Made by a program: the position numbers and the translations under genes
The notes under the pieces: model-generated
Databases searched by the model: none
The model's input: the letters and a program-made list of their open reading frames with translations, nothing else
Told to the model about the DNA's origin: nothing
DNA from: Aerococcaceae bacterium zg-1292
GTDB lineage: Bacteria > Bacillota > Bacilli > Lactobacillales > Aerococcaceae
Length of the DNA: 50,000 bases
Assembly: GCA_016126655.1 (NCBI GenBank)
Contig: CP065955.1
Span: forward strand, 2,185,001-2,235,000
Reading direction: 5' to 3'
Part shown: positions 7,501 to 16,361 of the stretch, in pieces
How the letters are laid out: every line of letters begins with the position of its first letter
Position numbering within the stretch: position 1 is the stretch's first letter

Positions 7501-8928
7501 TTAGCTCCTATCACTGGTTACAACTTCTGATGCCGGAAAATACATCGTAAAGGTTGTCCCCTTACCTAGCTCGCTCTCCACTTGAATGCTGCCGCCATGA
7601 GCTTCAACGAGCGATTTAACAACCGCAAGTCCAATCCCTGACTCACCAAACTTCGTGTTTTTCCTTGAAATATCTGCTTTATAAAATCGTTCCCAAATAT
7701 TTTCTATTTGTTTGGCATCAATGCCGATACCTTTATCTGCTACAGTAATCAATACGCCCTCATCGTGAGAAACGGCACTAAGTGTAATCGGAGAGTTTTC
7801 TGAAAATTGTATCGCATTATTGACAATATTAATAAGTATTTGAATGATTCGGTCATAGTCAGCCCATACATCTAATTGTTCATTCGCATTCACCTCAATG
7901 TGAATCCCTTTTTGTTCAGCCTTTACTAATAGTTGCGTTTTGATTTGCTCAAGCAATTGTAATACATTTAAACGTTGTTGTTTTAACACAATTTGTCGAT
8001 TGCGTATCTTTTCGTAATCTAAATTTTCATTCACCAAGCGAATCAAGCGTTGAGTTTCTTTCATAATCAGTGCTAAACTGCGTTCTTTTTGATTCTCAGG
8101 TATCATATCATACTGCAGCCCTTCTAACACGCCACTCATCGTCGTTAACGGTGTTCGCATTTCATGAGCGGCATCCATCATCATTTGACGGCGAATTTTT
8201 TCTTGACGCTGAATTTCTTCTTCGGAATGACGCAACGCATCCGCCATATGTTGAAAATCACGTGCCAAGTCGCCGAATTCATCTTGACTCTGAACATTTA
8301 ATGCCAATTGATAGTTGCCGGAAATAATCTCTTCCGTTGCTACTTGCAGACGTTTAATTCGTCTTACTTGATACATCGCATACACGACTGCCATCGCAAT
8401 ACCGATTGCAGCAGAGATACCAAAGGCAAGCATAATATTATGTTGGACCGCTCGCACCTGCTCATCAAGCTCCGAAAGCGGTGCACCGATACTTATAAAT
8501 CCTTCGGGAAATTCACTATATCCCCCTTTATTCGATACATAGACAGTCGCCATGCTCACCCGTTGACCGTCACGGTTATAACGATAACTGCGTTGGATAC
8601 CAATCGTTTCATCATTAGTAATTCGTTCCAATTGCTCTTGAGACAGCTGCAATTTATTCCGTTGATCATACGACGGGTAAATAACCGTGCCATCCGCTAA
8701 ATACACTTGAATCACAATATCATCATTCGCCATTAATTTAGTTGCACGCTCTAAATCATTACGCGTAAATTTATTGGCTACAATATTCATTCCATATGCC
8801 ACTAATTGTTTTTGCTTTTGGTCAAAAATTTGCTGCGACATATACCGACTGGTCAAATAAGCACTTAGACTTAATGCAACTAGTAATACAGACATCACAC
8901 TCAGTATTTGTTGCCATAACAGCTTCAT
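7501..8928 (-). CDS. Two-component sensor histidine kinase
   Basis: A membrane sensor that autophosphorylates and passes phosphate to the regulator encoded just upstream. 475 residues: TM1 about 8-26, extracytoplasmic sensor loop about 30-160, TM2 about 165-187, HAMP about 188-240, dimerisation box DAAHEMRTPL with phospho-acceptor His255, then N box (NIVNNAIQF), G1 (DKGIGID), F (FYKAD) and G2 (GESGIGLAV). The ATG at 8928 lies one base after the stop of the regulator's second exon (8930-8932), so the two would be translationally coupled once the 704-nt intervening element is removed. Without removal the kinase is over 700 nt from the regulator's premature stop. The input signal is unknown. Confidence 0.95.
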   Translation of the reverse strand: MKLLWQQILSVMSVLLVALSLSAYLTSRYMSQQIFDQKQKQLVAYGMNIVANKFTRNDLERATKLMANDDIVIQVYLADGTVIYPSYDQRNKLQLSQEQLERITNDETIGIQRSYRYNRDGQRVSMATVYVSNKGGYSEFPEGFISIGAPLSELDEQVRAVQHNIMLAFGISAAIGIAMAVVYAMYQVRRIKRLQVATEEIISGNYQLALNVQSQDEFGDLARDFQHMADALRHSEEEIQRQEKIRRQMMMDAAHEMRTPLTTMSGVLEGLQYDMIPENQKERSLALIMKETQRLIRLVNENLDYEKIRNRQIVLKQQRLNVLQLLEQIKTQLLVKAEQKGIHIEVNANEQLDVWADYDRIIQILINIVNNAIQFSENSPITLSAVSHDEGVLITVADKGIGIDAKQIENIWERFYKADISRKNTKFGESGIGLAVVKSLVEAHGGSIQVESELGKGTTFTMYFPASEVVTSDRS

Positions 8929-8929
8929 A

Positions 8930-10347
8930 TTAGTCGCCTACTTCTTCATATTTGTATCCTACACCGTTAGTCAAAAGTACGACTATTCAGAAAAATAAAT
9001 AGTACATTCAACTTTCCCATCCTGAGCCGAATTTTGCCAAAGCTACTTTTCGTTTGTTATGCTCTTAGCAGGGCGTGTTATATTAAAGTGGTTCGTCTTT
9101 ACGGCTGACCTACCACTATAAATGTACTATTTAATTTTCAATGAACAGTTGTACTTTTAACACATTTCCAATAAGACGCAACCCTTATCAGCCTAGTCAA
9201 TTCTAGGTCACTCCCATTACAGGACGTGCGTAGACTATATGTCAATCTCTGTTTAGAGACCAAGTATTTTTCCACTGTCTTTCGCTTACAGTGTACTCTC
9301 CCATCAGGAGATAGTCGTTAGAGGTTATTCATATCCTTTTTAGGACTTAGAACATTCCTACCGAAACAAACCCTTGTTAATATCTACTTAGCACTACCGT
9401 TTCTTGTCGTCACTCACAAGCACTGAATAGCTTTTATTTCAGCTTATAGACATCCTACTCATTCTTTCTAGTTTCCATACCTTCACGCTCGATGTTTCCA
9501 TCCACGTTGTGGTTGAGTTGGCTCTTGAGGTTCTTCCTCGGTTTAACTCTTGTAATGATACACACCAATCACTTGATGTGCAGGGCTTTCTATTTGTCAT
9601 ATTTACTCAATATATAAAATTCAGAAAAATTCGTGGATTTTATACATGATTGTAAACTGTTAGTTTACCCCAAACGGTTTGTATCACTTGTGGTCCGACC
9701 AGTTCAATTTTCTGTCTTAATTTTTTAATATGCGCATCTACCGTACGTTCGTCACCGAAAAATGGATCTTCCCAAATACTTTTCAGCAATTGTTCCCGAC
9801 TAAAAACACGTTTCGGGTGCTTAGCAAACATCGCTAGCAATTCAAATTCTTTCGGTGTTAAATTTTCAATTACTTTATCACGATAATACGCTTCGCGGTT
9901 TGACGTATTAATCTTAATGACATTCGTTTGAATATCAAAGGCACTTTCACTCGTATTTGTAGCTGCTTGGTCATCAACAGCATGGGCACGGCGATATAAT
10001 GCTTTCATACGAGCTAACAAGGTTAACGGACTAAACGGCTTGGTTACGTAATCATCCGCACCCATCTCAAGCCCAATCACTTGATCACTTTCCGAGTCAT
10101 GCGCTGTTAACATAATAATCGGAAAGGTTTGCGATATCGCACGCATCTTACGGCAAATTTGAATTCCGTCCATCGATGGTAAGTTAATATCCAAAATCGC
10201 TAAATCCCACTTGGTCGGTTCTTGCTCATATGCTTGCAATCCCTCTAATCCATCATGATAAAAACTCGCTTCAAAACCTTCTTTTTCAAAAAACATCCCC
10301 ATCATCTCTGTGACAGATTCATTATCTTCAATCATAATTATTCTCAT
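8930..10347 (-). CDS. OmpR/PhoB-family response regulator, interrupted by a 704-nt group I intron-like element
   Basis: A DNA-binding partner of the adjacent kinase. Exon 1 (10347 to about 9668) encodes a receiver domain with Asp53, Thr81 and Lys103, then a winged-helix domain (LTPKEFELL, RVFSREQLL, RTVDAHIKKLRQKI). In the unspliced frame the protein ends WGKLTVYNHV at 9640, lacking the GxGY strand of the wing that this family always has. That strand (GVGYKYEEVGD plus stop) is present in frame at 8963-8930. Joining the two restores ...QTVWGVGYKYEEVGD, 237 residues. So either RNA splicing restores the regulator, or it is made with an altered C terminus. GGT is present at both borders, so the joint cannot be placed to one base from sequence. 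Confidence 0.88.
8970..9161 (-). other. Near-continuous 40-bp helix capping a ~110-nt structured domain
   Basis: The 41 nt at 9161-9121 can pair with the 39 nt at 9008-8970 on the minus strand with few mismatches; a 12-bp block AAATAGTACATT/AATGTACTATTT is perfect. The enclosed domain has its own hairpins (GTGGT/ACCAC, TGCT/AGCA). The helix ends four bases before the 3' GG border. It could be the transposon-end structure or a remnant of the TnpB guide RNA scaffold. Confidence 0.6.
9176..9667 (-). ncRNA. Group I intron ribozyme core (td-like, subgroup IA2-like)
   Basis: Minus-strand helices in order. P1 candidate: exon TGGGGT (9672-9667) with guide GCCCTG (9586-9581), giving a U-G pair but a long ~80-nt loop. 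P2: CACATC/GGTGTG (9580-9575, 9566-9561). P3 candidate: CAAG (9552-9549) with CTTG (9264-9261). P7: GACTAT (9316-9311) with ATAGTC (9238-9233). P7.1: CTCC/GGAG around 9310-9298. P7.2: CACTGT/ACAGTG (9293-9288, 9278-9273). P8: TCTCT/AGAGA (9259-9255, 9250-9246). P9: ACGCA/TGCGT (9231-9227, 9180-9176) with P9.1 CCTAG/CTAGG inside. The TAACGACTATC and ATATAGTC strings match my memory of the T4 td intron P7 region. Loops are A-rich on this strand, supporting the direction. Confidence 0.75.
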
Positions 10348-10369
10348 GTTCGCTCACACTCCTTATTTC

Positions 10370-10479
10370 GGCTCGTTCAACTTGGCTTGACTTCCACTTT
10401 AGATATTACTTCTGTGCGCTTAAAGCACGTCAGTGTCTTCCCCACCAGTGATTCAAGCCAGAACTCCCTCTCTCGCTCC
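10370..10479 (-). repeat. Leader hairpin repeat, copy upstream of the response regulator
   Basis: Minus-strand arms TGGCTTGAATCACTGG and AAGTGGAAGTCAAGCCA about 55 nt apart, then GAACGAG close to the regulator's ribosome site. Same family as copies before rpoC, rpoE, the ROK kinase and others. The rest of 10348-10673 shows only the ssb leader. Confidence 0.75.
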
Positions 10480-10673
10480 ATGCCTTCTAGTATTTCATTG
10501 TACCCGACGCCAGCATCAACATCTTATTTCTACTCTTTTATTTACTCACTAAAGATGTACTCTCCATTTTAAAAAAGCAATTGCTGCGTCTTTTGTGTAA
10601 TTATTATTAGAATCATTTACTGAGTGATACATACATTCAGCAATGTTCAAACCATTTAGAAAGGACTGATTCA

Positions 10674-11075
10674 ATGAATCAAGTTAATTTTATCGGACGC
10701 ATCGTACGTGAGATTCAATGCAAAACAATTAACGAAAACCATCAAGTCGTTAATAACTCACTCGCTGTTCCACGCAAACAACGGGATAAAAACGGTGAAT
10801 TAGCTGCAGATTTTATTCCCTTTGTGGCCTGGGATCAACATGCTTCCGTTTTAGAAAAGTATTGCCAAAAAGGACAACGCATCGCTATCCAAGGGCGTAT
10901 GCAAAGTCGCTCTTACACCAATAGTGACAATCAGCCACGGCAAATATTGGAATGTGTCGTTCAAGAAATCACTTTGCTCGACCGTGTCAATCAGTCACAC
11001 CAGCAAACTCCACCGCAATTTTCTGAAACACCATCCGATTCTGACTCACTGCCATTTGATACATTAGTGGACTAA
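10674..11075 (+). CDS. ssb: Single-stranded DNA-binding protein (secondary, SsbB-like)
   Basis: An OB-fold protein that coats single-stranded DNA. The 133 residues contain the OB fold (about 1-105: VNFIGRIVREI, FIPFVAWDQHA, QRIAIQGRMQSRSY). There is no Gly-rich linker. The C-terminal tip reads SDSLPFDTLVD: the usual terminal acidic-Pro-Phe tip is followed by five more residues, which may weaken docking of partner proteins. ATG at 10674 has AAAGGA eight bases upstream. It is monocistronic, divergent from the two-component system and ended by a strong terminator. Given its shortness it is probably the second, competence- or stress-type Ssb rather than the one encoded with rpsF/rpsR. Confidence 0.92.
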   Translation: MNQVNFIGRIVREIQCKTINENHQVVNNSLAVPRKQRDKNGELAADFIPFVAWDQHASVLEKYCQKGQRIAIQGRMQSRSYTNSDNQPRQILECVVQEITLLDRVNQSHQQTPPQFSETPSDSDSLPFDTLVD

Positions 11076-11135
11076 GTTAATTAATAGTATAACCCTCATG
11101 TCATCCTCAAGCGATTACTTAATTATCTATCTTAT

Positions 11136-11176
11136 GCCTTTCAATTTGATTTCCAACCAATTGAAAGGCTCTTTTT
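11136..11176 (+). terminator. ssb terminator
   Basis: GCCTTTCAATT / AATTGAAAGGC stem followed by TCTTTTT on the plus strand, between convergent ssb and whiA. Confidence 0.9.
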
Positions 11177-11187
11177 GATTGTTTCAT

Positions 11188-12111
11188 CTATTCTAATTCA
11201 TTGGCTATCTGCAACAATTTACGCAACCGATGATTGACACCCGATTTTGAAATCGGTCCACCCGGTATTAACTCGCCCAATTCTTTTAACCCCATATCCG
11301 GATTGTCTAAGCGAAATTGTGCCATCGTACGTAATTTTTCTGGCAACGAATCCAATCCTTTTTTTTGCTGAATTTTTTCTATTGCTTCACGTTGACGATT
11401 CGCTGCCTCAACCACTTTATTTAAATTCGCATTTTCACAATTAACTAAGCGATTAACCGAATTACGCATATCGCGCACAATCCGAATATCTTCAAATTTT
11501 AATACGGCACTATTGGCACCGATAACCGCTAAAAAGTCTGCGATTTTTTCAGCTTCTTTGATATAGGTTATATAACCATTTCGTCTAGCAATCGTACGTG
11601 CGTGCAAGTTAAAATCATTCATCATCTGACAAATATTTTCATTATGCGACTCATAATTCGAGTATATTTCCAAATGATAGCTATTCGCTTCTGGATTATT
11701 CACTGAGCCTGCTGCCATAAAGGCACCGCGTAAGTACGACCGTTTTTTCTGATTATTATGCATAATCTCATCTGACACTTCTGCTCGGATAAACATCCCA
11801 TCAAAAATATCCAGTGCTTCGAGTACTTCTTTAACATTTTGGCGGCAACGGACAATATACACGTTGTTTTTTTTCAACTTCATTTTACGTCGAACAATTA
11901 ACTCGCTGTCCAACGAAAAATGTTCTTTAAACAATGTATAAATCCGCCGTGCAATCGCAGCATTTTCGCTTTGTATATTCAAAATGAGCGCCTGCTGATA
12001 AATACTTACGGCTCCATTCATACGAATTAAAGCAGTCAACTCTGCTTTAGCGTGTTCACGATGTACTTCAATTAACGTACACTCTTTTTTTACTTCGGCC
12101 GCAAATGTCAC
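11188..12111 (-). CDS. whiA: DNA-binding protein WhiA
   Basis: WhiA combines a degenerate LAGLIDADG homing-endonuclease fold with a C-terminal helix-turn-helix and acts in division and chromosome segregation in Gram-positives. Product about 307 residues. The N-terminal part shows [11 protein letters not shown] and KSYLRGAF-like [16 protein letters not shown]; the C terminus reads [25 protein letters not shown], the HTH. Three starts overlap (GTG 12120, ATG 12117, GTG 12111); I prefer GTG at 12111 because AGAGGGG is then eight bases upstream and the protein aligns with the family start M(T/S)FA(A/S)EVKKE. It is the last gene of rapZ-yvcK-whiA. Confidence 0.96.
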   Translation of the reverse strand: MTFAAEVKKECTLIEVHREHAKAELTALIRMNGAVSIYQQALILNIQSENAAIARRIYTLFKEHFSLDSELIVRRKMKLKKNNVYIVRCRQNVKEVLEALDIFDGMFIRAEVSDEIMHNNQKKRSYLRGAFMAAGSVNNPEANSYHLEIYSNYESHNENICQMMNDFNLHARTIARRNGYITYIKEAEKIADFLAVIGANSAVLKFEDIRIVRDMRNSVNRLVNCENANLNKVVEAANRQREAIEKIQQKKGLDSLPEKLRTMAQFRLDNPDMGLKELGELIPGGPISKSGVNHRLRKLLQIANELE

Positions 12112-12140
12112 GTACATCACCCCTCTTACATTTTGTTTAT

Positions 12141-13151
12141 TTATTCAATGCCCGATTGTTTGTTTTGTTTATATAACTTATGCGTATTTAATAGATGCGC
12201 TAACTCTTCCACGACCAAATCTGTATCATGATAGGCACCACCATTTTTCATACTTAAGAAACTATTTGAAATCACACGAACATTTTCAATTCGCAAACGT
12301 TGAAAATCATGTGTTACCTGCAATAAATATTCTTCATTCGGCTGATTAATTATATAATCGTGTGGCACTTCTGCGATATTCACCAACACAGTATCAATAT
12401 ATTGACCACCTAAATGCTGATTCAACACTTGTACGTGTTCCGCATCAGAAAAATTCTCCGTCTCGCCTAACTGCGTCATAATATTACAAATATATACAAT
12501 TTCTGCCGTTGTTTGACGCACTGCTTCACCAATTTCTTTAATCATCAAATTCGGCAAAATGCTTGTATATAAACTTCCAGGACCTAAGACGACCATATCC
12601 GCATCCATAATCGCTTGCACGACTTTAGGACTCGCATTTTCCGCTTGGTCACCCAGGCGCGTCGTCACACTGACTTCTTGGATTTTTTTACGATGCTTCG
12701 CAATCTGTGACTCTCCTACAGCAATCGTTCCGTCTTCAAATAGCGCATTTAACACTAACGGCTCCTGTGCTGCAGGTAAAATTTGCCCTTTCACACCCAT
12801 AAATTTTGACAAAATTGTCAATGATTCATCCAGTGAACCCCGCATTTCTTTTAACGCAGCAATCAGTAAATTGCCAATCGCATGACCTGCTAAAAACGCA
12901 TCATCACTATCAAATCGATACTGAAATACATCAAGTAACAAATCATCAGCTTCCGCTAAAGCCACCATACAGTTACGGATATCGCCAGGTGGTACAACGT
13001 TAATATAATCGCGTATGACACCACTACTACCACCATCATCAGCGACGGTTACGATTGCGGTGATATGAGCATCTAAATGCTTCAAACCTTTTAAGATGAC
13101 CGGCAGCCCTGTCCCGCCACCGATTACCGCAACTTTATACTTTCCACTCAT
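12141..13151 (-). CDS. yvcK: Gluconeogenesis factor YvcK (CofD-like)
   Basis: YvcK binds UDP-sugars and is needed for normal cell shape and growth on gluconeogenic carbon sources. The 336-residue product has the CofD-like Rossmann start [18 protein letters not shown], then [14 protein letters not shown] and PPGDIRNC, the substrate loops of the family. Its ATG overlaps the rapZ stop (ATGA at 13148-13151), showing translational coupling; whiA follows after about 30 bp. The three-gene order rapZ-yvcK-whiA is conserved widely in Firmicutes. Confidence 0.96.
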   Translation of the reverse strand: MSGKYKVAVIGGGTGLPVILKGLKHLDAHITAIVTVADDGGSSGVIRDYINVVPPGDIRNCMVALAEADDLLLDVFQYRFDSDDAFLAGHAIGNLLIAALKEMRGSLDESLTILSKFMGVKGQILPAAQEPLVLNALFEDGTIAVGESQIAKHRKKIQEVSVTTRLGDQAENASPKVVQAIMDADMVVLGPGSLYTSILPNLMIKEIGEAVRQTTAEIVYICNIMTQLGETENFSDAEHVQVLNQHLGGQYIDTVLVNIAEVPHDYIINQPNEEYLLQVTHDFQRLRIENVRVISNSFLSMKNGGAYHDTDLVVEELAHLLNTHKLYKQNKQSGIE

Positions 13152-14035
13152 GAGCGAACAACACTTTCTTTCTTTTTATAGCGATCGCGATGAGAAATCG
13201 TGGTGTCATAGCCACTATTTTTTAAATGATTTCCCACTCGTTCAGCTAATGCGATGGAACGATGTTGTCCACCAGTACAACCAATGCCAATGACAACACT
13301 AGATTTCCCTTCTTTTTTATATCCTGGTAAACAATATTCGATTAAATCAATAAATTTCGTGTAAAACGCTTGTGTTTCCGGTTGTTTCATCACATAATCA
13401 TACACTTGCGCATCCAAACCAGTTTTCGGCCGCAATTCTTCAATATAATGCGGATTAGGTAAAAAGCGCACATCCATCATCACATCTACATCAATCGGAG
13501 CGCCATATTTAAATCCAAACGATACCACTTGTACATGGAATGTTGACTGGTTATCTGCCGCAAAGGTTTGCATTAATTGTTCACGCAACTGCCGCGGTGA
13601 AATATCACTTGTATTGATAATAATTTGTGCACGACCACGTAAATCACGTAACATTTCTCGCTCTAAACGAATCCCCTCACTGACACGACCTTGAACAGCT
13701 AATGGGTGATTACGCCGTGTTTCTTTATAACGCGAAACTAACACTTGATCGTCTGCTTCTAAAAATAGAATTTTGGACGTAATCATTTGTGTATTGTCCA
13801 TCTTTGAAATGACTTGTGTTAATTCATCAAAAAATGCACGTGAACGTAAATCAATAACTAATGCAATTTTTGTTATTTTCCCTGATTCTTTAATCAATTC
13901 CCAAAATGTCGGCAATAAACTAGGTGGCATATTATCCACACAATAGTAGCCCAAATCTTCAAAGCTTTGTACAGCGACAGTTTTTCCTGCGCCGCTCATC
14001 CCAGTAATAATGACTAATTCTAGCGCATCTGACAT
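13148..14035 (-). CDS. rapZ: Nucleotide-binding protein RapZ/YvcJ
   Basis: P-loop protein of the RapZ/YvcJ family; in E. coli RapZ guides GlmZ small-RNA decay, while in Bacillus YvcJ hydrolyses nucleotides and affects competence. 295 residues; Walker A GMSGAGKT at 12-19, DNMPPSLLP after it, and the C-terminal signature [18 protein letters not shown]. First gene of rapZ-yvcK-whiA. Its leader carries a copy of the dispersed hairpin repeat. Confidence 0.96.
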   Translation of the reverse strand: MSDALELVIITGMSGAGKTVAVQSFEDLGYYCVDNMPPSLLPTFWELIKESGKITKIALVIDLRSRAFFDELTQVISKMDNTQMITSKILFLEADDQVLVSRYKETRRNHPLAVQGRVSEGIRLEREMLRDLRGRAQIIINTSDISPRQLREQLMQTFAADNQSTFHVQVVSFGFKYGAPIDVDVMMDVRFLPNPHYIEELRPKTGLDAQVYDYVMKQPETQAFYTKFIDLIEYCLPGYKKEGKSSVVIGIGCTGGQHRSIALAERVGNHLKNSGYDTTISHRDRYKKKESVVRS

Positions 14036-14218
14036 AAAATCGCCTCATTTCCTTTTTTTACCAGTATACCACATTCCCGGAAGTGTTGTCCGTATTTTAA
14101 GTGGAGTATTTTTATGGATTGTGTATATACACTTTTTGCATCCGATGAGATGGGTAAATATTTCGTTGCCCCTCGCACAAGCTCGACCGCTCGTTGTCGT
14201 ACTGTTTGACTGACTCCC

Positions 14219-14290
14219 ACTTGCTGACTTGACGTCCACTTTAAAAGACGCCTTTATGCAGTGGCTGAACCCCGTTCCCCTCCTTCAGTA
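14219..14290 (-). repeat. Leader hairpin repeat upstream of rapZ
   Basis: Minus-strand GTTCAGCCACTGCA and AAAGTGGACGTCAAGTCAGC arms about 25 nt apart; shorter and more degenerate than the rpoC-leader copies. Bases 14045-14218 contain no convincing gene. Confidence 0.55.
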
Positions 14291-14326
14291 GTTCTAGTCA
14301 AACCGCTCGTTGTCATACTAATTTTT

Positions 14327-14356
14327 TTGGCGCGCGTGGTGCATCTTTGGTATAAT
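14327..14356 (+). promoter_or_regulatory. Promoter of the ABC-F gene
   Basis: TTGGCG (14327-14332), 18-nt spacer, TATAAT (14351-14356) with TGG just before it as extended -10. The start codon is at 14396. Confidence 0.8.
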
Positions 14357-14395
14357 GATAAGGATAAATTACGACATTTTAGGAGATACATACTT

Positions 14396-16354
14396 ATGAT
14401 TTTACTACAAGCTAACGACATCGCTCGTCGTTTTGCGGATGAGACCTTGTATGAAGATGTTTCATTTAATATTCAAACAAGAGACCGTATTGCTTTAGTC
14501 GGAAGAAACGGGACTGGAAAATCAACATTATTAAAGCAAATTATGGGCGAAGAACCCTTATCTTCCGGTACCATCTCAAAAGCAAAAGGTTTAAGAATTG
14601 GATATTTGGAACAACATGTGGCGATTCATTCAAACAAAACAATATGGGAAGAAATGCTTTCCACATTTTCAGACACCTTACAACTACGTGACCAAGCGCA
14701 AATTGCTGCTGAACAATTAGCTCACTTAGCAGATGACCCTCATACATCTGCTTATCAAACTGCCTTAGCTCAGTATGACCGTTTACAAGAAGCCTTAACT
14801 GAAAAAAATGCTTATGCAATCGAGTCTGAGATTCGTACTGTACTACACGGTTTTCAATTTTATGAAGAGGATTATCAAACACCCGTTCAATCATTATCCG
14901 GCGGGCAAAAAACACGTCTAGCTTTAGCACAAATATTATTGATGGATTACGATTTACTCATCCTTGATGAACCAACGAACCATTTGGATATGCAAACACT
15001 CACTTGGTTAGAGACATACCTTGTTGGCTATAAAGGCGCACTACTTATCGTTTCACATGACCGTTACTTTTTAGATAAAGTAGCTAATCAAGTCATTGAA
15101 CTGCGCCAGAACACATTGCATCTCTATAAAGGCAATTATTCATATTATATTCTTGAAAAAGAAATGCGCTTAGAACAAGCATGGAAAGAATATCAAAAGC
15201 AACAAGTCACTATTGCTAAACTCGAAGATTTTATTCAAAAAAATATTGTCCGTGCTTCAACGACCAAACGAGCCCAAAGCCGTCGCAAGCAATTAGAAAA
15301 GATTACACGTCTTGAAAAACCGCAACAAGATCAAAAAGCACCACGCATTCAATTTGTTACTGCTAAAGAAAGTGGCGAACAAGTTTTACAAGTCAATCAA
15401 CTGGCTGTCGGTTATCACCAAAATATCATTGCTGAAAATCTTGACCTCCACGTGACTAAGCAAGATGCGATTGCGATTGTCGGTCCAAATGGTGTCGGGA
15501 AATCAACTTTTCTTAAAACAATTATTGGGGAATTGAAGCCGTTTCATGGTGCATTATCCATCGGCACCGGCGTGTCCATTGGTTACTATTCACAAAATGT
15601 CAATCAACTAAATCCGAATTTATCGGTATTAGAAACATTATGGCGAGCACATGACACAACAGATGAATGGATTATCCGTAGTATTTTAGGTAGCTTTTTA
15701 TTTAGCGGTGACAGTGTGGATAAAAAAGTATCGATGCTCAGTGGTGGCGAAAAAGCTCGCTTAACACTGGCATTGCTCGCCGCAGAACATGATAATACAC
15801 TTATTCTAGATGAACCGACGAACCACTTAGATATTGACAGCAAAGAAGTTCTTGAGCAAGCTCTGATTGAATTTGATGGGACGCTTATCTTCGTTTCGCA
15901 CGACCGGTATTTCATCAACCGTGTGGCGACAAAAGTATTAGAAATCACACCGACCGGCTCACAATTGTATCTTGGTGATTATGACTATTATTTAGCAAAG
16001 AAAGAAGAACTAGAATTACTAGCGCAAACCAAATTAGCGGACACATCAGCAGCCAAAGTCACTGATGCACCAGTTGGCCAAGCGCAAATGTCCTATGAAG
16101 AATCGAAACAGCAAAAGCGCGAATTACGTCGCTTATCACAATTAGTGGATTCACTTTACGAAAAAGTGGAGAAGCTCGAAACAGAAATTAACAACATTCA
16201 TACAGCGATGGCTGCGGCCTCGTTGGAAAATGACCAAGCTGAACTGATGTCACTGAACACAGCGTTAACTGACCTCGAAGTTGCCTATGAAGATTCGTTG
16301 AATCAGTGGGAAGCTGCTAGTATTGAGTTGGATGAGTTTACTCAAGATATGTAG
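14396..16354 (+). CDS. ABC-F family ATPase, YdiF-like
   Basis: A soluble twin-ATPase of the ABC-F group, which act on the ribosome to resolve stalling or confer drug resistance. 652 residues: first NBD with Walker A GRNGTGKST (36-44), signature LSGGQKTRLALAQ and LDEPTNHLD; interdomain linker EDFIQKNIVRASTTKRAQSRRKQL; second NBD with GPNGVGKST, LSGGEKARL and LDEPTNHLD; then a charged C-terminal coiled coil of ~110 residues. The linker and the MILLQAND start are closest to B. subtilis YdiF. ATG at 14396 has AGGAG about ten bases upstream and a good promoter; the longer frame to 14261 runs through the promoter and is not coding. No TM domains, so not an exporter. Confidence 0.93.
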   Translation: MILLQANDIARRFADETLYEDVSFNIQTRDRIALVGRNGTGKSTLLKQIMGEEPLSSGTISKAKGLRIGYLEQHVAIHSNKTIWEEMLSTFSDTLQLRDQAQIAAEQLAHLADDPHTSAYQTALAQYDRLQEALTEKNAYAIESEIRTVLHGFQFYEEDYQTPVQSLSGGQKTRLALAQILLMDYDLLILDEPTNHLDMQTLTWLETYLVGYKGALLIVSHDRYFLDKVANQVIELRQNTLHLYKGNYSYYILEKEMRLEQAWKEYQKQQVTIAKLEDFIQKNIVRASTTKRAQSRRKQLEKITRLEKPQQDQKAPRIQFVTAKESGEQVLQVNQLAVGYHQNIIAENLDLHVTKQDAIAIVGPNGVGKSTFLKTIIGELKPFHGALSIGTGVSIGYYSQNVNQLNPNLSVLETLWRAHDTTDEWIIRSILGSFLFSGDSVDKKVSMLSGGEKARLTLALLAAEHDNTLILDEPTNHLDIDSKEVLEQALIEFDGTLIFVSHDRYFINRVATKVLEITPTGSQLYLGDYDYYLAKKEELELLAQTKLADTSAAKVTDAPVGQAQMSYEESKQQKRELRRLSQLVDSLYEKVEKLETEINNIHTAMAAASLENDQAELMSLNTALTDLEVAYEDSLNQWEAASIELDEFTQDM

Positions 16355-16361
16355 TGAAGAA

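Larger units (their letters stand above)
8964..9667 (-). mobile_element. IStron-like element: group I intron with GG-bounded ends, no transposase or TnpB
   Basis: The 704 nt that interrupt the regulator gene. Borders are set by restoring the reading frame: target TTTGG-GG-TGTAGG, with GG present at 9669-9668 and again at 8965-8964. A GG core at both ends without other duplication is the pattern of IS607-type serine-recombinase elements. The 5' ~490 nt carry a group I intron core; the last ~190 nt form a long helix capping a ~110-nt domain. Copies of ATTTTTCTGAAT lie near each end (9630-9619 and 8996-8985). I find no tnpA or tnpB frame, so this would be a non-autonomous derivative. The IStron label is inference from ribozyme plus ends. 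Confidence 0.7.

Noticed and set aside
8985-9600. Large ornate non-coding RNA (ROOL or GOLLD class) between regulator and kinase
   Set aside because: The length and many hairpins first suggested this, but the restored GVGYKYEEVGD exon and the td-like P7 region fit a group I intron better.
8985-9630. 12-bp ATTCAGAAAAAT repeats as a target-site duplication
   Set aside because: Frame restoration puts the true borders outside these repeats, and one copy lies inside the 40-bp helix.
8964-9667. Group II intron
   Set aside because: No GUGYG 5' end and no domain V with AGC/CGT triad and GNRA loop near the 3' end.
9640-9667. KLTVYNHV as the native regulator C terminus
   Set aside because: The OmpR-family wing needs the GxGY strand, which is found intact at 8963-8930 in the right frame.
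14020-14239. Small frames upstream of rapZ
   Set aside because: Overlap the leader and repeat, two alternative frames of similar quality, no ribosome site.
14261-14395. N-terminal extension of the ABC-F protein
   Set aside because: It translates the promoter region; ATG 14396 has the ribosome site and the family's normal start.
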